Shown one piece after another: positions 5,592-8,185 of a DNA stretch of 8,185 bases (position 1 is its first letter; every line of letters begins with the position of its first letter). The position numbers and the translations under genes were made by a program. Below the pieces are notes generated by a model. It saw only the letters and a program-made list of their open reading frames with translations. It was not told where the DNA came from and did no database searches. The stretch comes from Holophagales bacterium UBA5066 (lineage in GTDB: Bacteria; Acidobacteriota; Thermoanaerobaculia; UBA5066): positions 1 through 8,185 of the forward strand of contig DIAY01000160.1 in the NCBI GenBank assembly GCA_002414905.1. The letters are read 5' to 3'.

Positions 5592-6853
5592 GACGCAGGC
5601 CCCTCCTGCGCCAGGAGTCCGCCCAGCAGGCGCACGACGTCACTCAGCACGTCTCGGAGGCGTGCGAGGCTCTCCGCGTCGAGCTTGCGGTAGTCCTCCC
5701 TCTTGAAGGAGTCCATCCAGTCCGCAAACTGACGGATGCGTTCGTTGGCGGCCTCCTTCTCCATCACTCGCGCCGGGTCGTTCGCGATCACCGTCGCGAT
5801 GGCGCGCTTGACGCTGTCGGCATCGGGCGCCTGAGCCTGTTTGTACGCGACCGGGTCCGCCAGGATCTGCGGCACCTTGCGGACGTCCGCCCAGGACTTG
5901 AATTTGTCGTCCCACAGCCAGCCGAAGACCTCGTCCCGCGCGTCGGGGTTGCTCTTGAGAGCGCCCCACACACCCGGCTTACTCATCTCGTCGAAGTACT
6001 CGAATTTCTCCTGGATCTTCAGGTCGACCTCGACGCCATCGCGATGGCGCTCTTCCTCGTGGTACTCCTTGAAGTCCATCGCGAGCTCGTACATCTTGAT
6101 CCAGCGATCAGCCACCCTCCACGACTTCAGACCGTATTCCGCGGCCAGCGCCGTCTTCGCACTACGCGAGAGCGTCGGATCCGTCGGGTCGGCCTTCGTC
6201 TTCTGGAGATACCCCTGACGGATCTGCTCTGCCTTCAAGTAGGCCGGCCACGGGATGTGGTCCTTCTCGACGAAGTTGAGCTCCGTGAGGATGCGGTGCC
6301 GCAGCGCCTGGTCTTCCGTGGGGCTACCGCTGGGTGTCACCACGTGGACCGGCAGCCACTTGGCACGCTCACGGTCAGGCTCCGAGTACTCGGCGTCCTT
6401 CATGATGTGGAAGGCCCCGAAGAAACGACGGTTGCCGTCCCACAGTTCGCCCTTCCCCGACCCGTTCGCGAAGATCACGATCGGCTCCTGGACCCCGTTC
6501 TGGGCGATGCTTCGAGCGAGCCGGCGGACGTGGAAGGGGCGCTTGGCGTCCTCGCGCTCTTCCTCGTCGGCCTCCAGCATGATCCGGTAGATGTCATCGG
6601 ACGTCGGCACGAGGCCCCCGTCTCGACGCCTCGCGCGCCAGCGGTTCAGGTAGTGCTTCAGGCGGAGGTTCTCGACATAGCCCTCCACGTCCTCGACGTG
6701 CACCCGCCCTTCCCAGACCACCACGTTCTGCCCGTGGAAGCGCCGCTGGACGCGGCGGGGCTTGTAGTCCATCTCCTTGGCGCCCGTCTCCTCGACGAAG
6801 CGGCGCAGGACGATGGGCCATTCATTCATGTCAGCCATCTCGTTCCCCTTCAT
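5588..6853 (-). CDS. ParB/Srx-like domain protein with HTH
   Basis: The longest reading has 421 residues from an ATG overlapping the sigma-like stop as ATGA. A second start at ATG 6838 (MADMNEW) has a better-placed AGGGGA and may be the real one. The ParB/sulfiredoxin-type domain lies about residues 105-172: FHVRRLARSIAQNGVQEPIV (107-126), the loop LWDGNRRFFGA (137-147, equivalent to the ParB GxRRxxA signature), and a closing strand KWLPVHVV. An HTH-like helical segment follows (SRSAKTALAAEYGLKSWRVA, 229-248). The remaining C-terminal half is helical and charged, with no domain I recognise. In ParB this domain binds and hydrolyses CTP; related proteins act as ATPases or nucleases, for example SspE in phosphorothioate defence. 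No ParA ATPase gene is visible nearby, so a chromosome-partition role is unlikely. A DNA-binding regulator or sensor/effector of the SNF2-nuclease operon is more plausible (inference). Confidence 0.82.
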   Translation of the reverse strand: MKGNEMADMNEWPIVLRRFVEETGAKEMDYKPRRVQRRFHGQNVVVWEGRVHVEDVEGYVENLRLKHYLNRWRARRRDGGLVPTSDDIYRIMLEADEEEREDAKRPFHVRRLARSIAQNGVQEPIVIFANGSGKGELWDGNRRFFGAFHIMKDAEYSEPDRERAKWLPVHVVTPSGSPTEDQALRHRILTELNFVEKDHIPWPAYLKAEQIRQGYLQKTKADPTDPTLSRSAKTALAAEYGLKSWRVADRWIKMYELAMDFKEYHEEERHRDGVEVDLKIQEKFEYFDEMSKPGVWGALKSNPDARDEVFGWLWDDKFKSWADVRKVPQILADPVAYKQAQAPDADSVKRAIATVIANDPARVMEKEAANERIRQFADWMDSFKREDYRKLDAESLARLRDVLSDVVRLLGGLLAQEGPAS

Positions 6854-7686
6854 GACTCAAGACCCTGGGGCGTTTCATCCACCCCGTTTTCACTGTCCGA
6901 CGGGAATTCGACTCGAGCACGCAGGACCTCCTCAGCGGCCGCCCTCTGCGGCGCGATCCCGAGTTCGTCCATCACGACCGGAATCAAGACCCTGAGCTTC
7001 TCGAAGGCCCGTTTCTTAGCCACCCGGTACGTGCTCGGGTTCATGCCGAGGTCACTCGGCGCCTCACTCGCGCTGTAATCCGGCCCGAAGACAAGCATGT
7101 GCTCGACCACGCGGCGCAGGCGTGGGGTAAGCCGAGCGGTCGTAGCAGCAATCAGCCGTTCGCTCCATGTCTTCTCGACGACGACGTCGTCGACGAGTGA
7201 CTCCACGACTTCCGTAACCCACGCCTGCTGCTCCCTCTCCGAGAGCCGTCTGCCGCGTGACGGCCCCGATGGGAGCACCTCGCACCCATCGTCTCTCCCT
7301 ATCCCGGCGGGCATTTCGGTGGACAACGGCACCTCTCCACGCCGGTCCTGTCGCTCACAGAGACTCCTCGCCGCGTTAAGCGCGCATGCCCAGATGTACC
7401 CGGCAGGGTTCTTCACCCCGTCCAAGCCGCCGGCCTCGTGCCGCTGGAGGAAGGACTCCACCCCCTCGGAGTAGCAGTCTTCCAGATCGGCATCTGAGAT
7501 CCGGTCGAATCGCTTTCGCAACAGGCCGCGAATGTCCTTTCGGAGTCGGGAGTTGACGAGGCTGAAGAAACCGAGACGAGCGACGTCCTTGTCTGGCCCC
7601 TCGGATGCACCCCAGAGTTCAGCGAGCCGCACGCTGAGCGACTCATCCATCTCGAAGTCATCACGTTGAGGGTGTTCAGTCGCCAC
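6850..7686 (-). CDS. Divergent sigma-70-like (ECF-type) factor, first gene of operon
   Basis: The protein has 278 residues. GTG at 7686 is preceded by GGGAGG (7696-7691), and an in-frame TAA at 7713-7711 excludes a longer form. Residues about 40-115 resemble sigma region 2: SLVNSRLRKDIRGLLRKRF, then DADLEDCYSEGVESFLQRHE and GYIWACALNAARSLCERQDR. This matches the ECF pattern of an acidic helix followed by a tryptophan/alanine helix and basic residues. Residues about 183-234 resemble the region 4 HTH: TARLTPRLRRVVEHMLVFG, then SDLGMNPSTYRVAKKRAFEK. The linker of about 65 residues is longer than in typical ECF factors, and the C-terminal 40 residues are unassigned. If functional, it directs RNA polymerase to specific promoters, perhaps its own operon; no anti-sigma gene is adjacent. 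It could instead be a sigma-derived DNA-binding regulator. It overlaps the ParB-like gene by 4 nt. Confidence 0.72.
   Translation of the reverse strand: MATEHPQRDDFEMDESLSVRLAELWGASEGPDKDVARLGFFSLVNSRLRKDIRGLLRKRFDRISDADLEDCYSEGVESFLQRHEAGGLDGVKNPAGYIWACALNAARSLCERQDRRGEVPLSTEMPAGIGRDDGCEVLPSGPSRGRRLSEREQQAWVTEVVESLVDDVVVEKTWSERLIAATTARLTPRLRRVVEHMLVFGPDYSASEAPSDLGMNPSTYRVAKKRAFEKLRVLIPVVMDELGIAPQRAAAEEVLRARVEFPSDSENGVDETPQGLES
6859..6880 (-). repeat. 22-bp repeat with GGATGAAACGCC, copy 2 (before ParB-like gene)
   Basis: Read on the minus strand, GGATGAAACGCC followed by CCAGGGTCTT. It matches the copy at 7725-7704 at 18 of 22 positions with no gap: 12 identical bases, a variable 5-bp middle, then GTCTT. 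It lies within the 3' end of the sigma-like gene (coding for DETPQGL), 6 nt before the first ParB-like ATG. Confidence 0.55.
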
Positions 7687-7703
7687 TACGCCTCCCAGAA
7701 GGG

Positions 7704-7725
7704 AAGACGGTTAGGCGTTTCATCC
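7704..7725 (-). repeat. 22-bp repeat with GGATGAAACGCC, copy 3 (before sigma-like gene)
   Basis: Read on the minus strand, GGATGAAACGCC followed by TAACCGTCTT, ending 17 nt before the GTG start of the sigma-like gene. It is the non-coding counterpart of the copy at 6880-6859. It may be a regulatory site or a leader element of the operon. Confidence 0.55.
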
Positions 7726-7996
7726 GGCTCCCCCAACGACCTGGCCTCAGGATTCTCGCGCTCCCGCGGCCCCCAGGACGACCACTTCGCCCGGAAGCCC
7801 GAGGGATGGGCCGTCTCCCCCCGGCAGCCCCGCCGCCCCCGGTTCCGGCCGGAGGGGCGATCGAGCTGCCGCTCCTCACGCCGTGCGCCGGCGGGGGCCC
7901 CGTACGCCCCTCGCCGTCACGCGCCGTGAATCCCCTGCGCGTCGCATCACTGCGGCCGGTCGCGGCCTCCGTGCCGCGCCGCACACGGGCCGCTCG

Positions 7997-8019
7997 CGGG
8001 CTAAGCCCGGCTTAGCCCG
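7997..8019. repeat. Perfect palindrome with 11-bp arms and 1-bp centre
   Basis: CGGGCTAAGCC (7997-8007), centre C (8008), GGCTTAGCCCG (8009-8019). The near-zero spacer suits a dimeric protein-binding site better than an RNA hairpin, because a 1-nt loop cannot fold without opening pairs. Possible binders in the neighbourhood are the ParB-like or XRE proteins (inference). It does not look like the canonical parS sequence. Confidence 0.65.
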
Positions 8020-8037
8020 ACGCGTACCCGCTCTTGT

Positions 8038-8060
8038 CCCTCGCGGCGCAGCCGCGAGGG
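8038..8060. repeat. Stem-loop with perfect 10-bp arms and GCA loop
   Basis: CCCTCGCGGC (8038-8047), loop GCA (8048-8050), GCCGCGAGGG (8051-8060). The stem is very stable. No T-run follows on either strand, so an intrinsic terminator is not supported, although some high-GC bacteria use hairpins without U-tracts. Confidence 0.65.
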
Positions 8061-8070
8061 GGCGCCCCTC
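8056..8070. repeat. Palindrome GAGGGG-GCG-CCCCTC overlapping previous stem
   Basis: GAGGGG (8056-8061), GCG, CCCCTC (8065-8070). The left arm shares GAGGG (8056-8060) with the right arm of the 8038-8060 stem, so the two structures are mutually exclusive in RNA, the geometry of an attenuator or switch. Function unknown. Confidence 0.5.
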
Positions 8071-8079
8071 CGGCCCCCA

Positions 8080-8096
8080 GGGCCGCAAAGCGGCCC
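8080..8096. repeat. Short stem-loop, 7-bp arms with AAA loop
   Basis: GGGCCGC (8080-8086), loop AAA (8087-8089), GCGGCCC (8090-8096). It is part of the hairpin run; no coding or terminator function is seen. Confidence 0.5.
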
Positions 8097-8122
8097 CGCG
8101 GCACAACGGCGTTGGTGCCGCG
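8097..8122. repeat. Stem-loop, 11-bp arms with one bulged G
   Basis: CGCGGCACAAC (8097-8107), loop GGC (8108-8110), GTTG, a bulged G at 8115, then TGCCGCG to 8122. It follows the preceding hairpin with no spacer. A single bulge in an otherwise perfect stem looks like a retained structure rather than chance GC pairing. Confidence 0.5.
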
Positions 8123-8185
8123 CCGGGGGGGTCGCCAGGCGGGTCCGGGGCCTGGGGCCGGCCCTCAAGGGGGCGCGTCCCCCCG

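Larger units (their letters stand above)
7687..8185. other. Long intergenic / leader region with no supportable gene
   Basis: This 499-bp stretch lies upstream of the sigma-like operon and reaches the right edge. Open frames on both strands are all GC-rich shadows with low-complexity Arg/Pro/Gly/Ala translations, no SD and no recognisable domain. It should hold the promoter of the minus-strand operon, but no convincing -35/-10 pair is visible. That would fit a non-housekeeping sigma factor. Positions 7997-8122 hold a dense run of palindromes listed separately, and 8123-8185 is G/C-homopolymer-rich, with GGGGG (8169-8173) and CCCCC (8179-8183) able to pair. Confidence 0.6.

Noticed and set aside
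5567..7078. 503-codon open frame on the plus strand across the ParB-like and sigma-like genes
   Set aside because: It is antisense to two genes with recognisable domains and ATGA/GTGA junctions, has no domain, and is a typical GC-rich shadow frame.
7686..7918. Minus-strand open frame of about 77 codons ending in a TAG that overlaps the sigma-like GTG (TAGTG)
   Set aside because: The junction looks like a coupled gene end and the last 35 residues look protein-like, but there is a stop at 7919-7917, no ATG, no usable upstream start and no SD. It could be a decayed gene end; not supportable as a CDS.
7997..8019. parS partition site for the ParB-like protein
   Set aside because: Palindromic, but unlike the canonical parS sequence, and there is no ParA. 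Kept only as an unassigned dyad.
8038..8060. Intrinsic terminator
   Set aside because: A strong stem, but no T-tract on either side and no gene known to end there.
1..8185. CRISPR arrays, tRNA/rRNA genes, insertion sequences, transposase or integrase
   Set aside because: No regularly spaced repeats, cloverleaf, rRNA-like stretch or transposase/recombinase motif was seen on either strand.

Overview
The window is GC-rich bacterial DNA. Start codons are mixed ATG/GTG, Shine-Dalgarno (SD) sequences are strong GGAGG-type, and most genes overlap or nearly abut. There are no rRNA, tRNA or core-metabolism genes. Every recognisable product handles DNA or controls its expression: primase, phage-type regulator, DNA methyltransferase, base-excision glycosylase, nuclease, SNF2 ATPase, ParB-like protein and sigma-like factor. 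This gene content fits an accessory or mobile region of a high-GC bacterium. The sequence alone does not fix the phylum.

Layout. (1) Positions 1-828, minus strand: the N-terminal 276 residues of a DnaG-like primase (CHC2 zinc finger plus the start of a Toprim domain), cut by the left edge. (2) Positions 829-960: a short AT-rich divergent control region with back-to-back candidate promoters and a 7-bp inverted repeat. (3) Positions 961-3407, plus strand: a tight three-gene unit of XRE regulator, C5-cytosine DNA methyltransferase and EndoIII/MIG-type HhH-GPD glycosylase with a complete 4Fe-4S cysteine set. (4) Positions 3383-7686, minus strand: a four-gene overlapping operon, read from the right, of sigma-70-like protein, ParB-like protein, SNF2-family ATPase and small PD-(D/E)XK nuclease. 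The two units converge and overlap tail-to-tail by 25 bp. (5) Positions 7687-8185: about 500 bp without a supportable gene, with a run of strong palindromes at 7997-8122.

How they may work together (inference): the methyltransferase would mark host DNA. The glycosylase beside it could repair T:G mismatches from 5-methylcytosine deamination, or act on damaged or modified bases. The translationally coupled SNF2 ATPase and nuclease look like an ATP-dependent effector. The XRE regulator, the sigma-like protein and the ParB-like protein would control expression or DNA binding. The whole resembles a restriction-modification-like defence cassette that I cannot match to a named system. The main alternative is a replication and recombination module of a phage or integrative element. 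A shared 12-bp motif (GGAKGAAACGCC) lies just ahead of the XRE, sigma-like and ParB-like genes and hints that the two convergent units are co-regulated.
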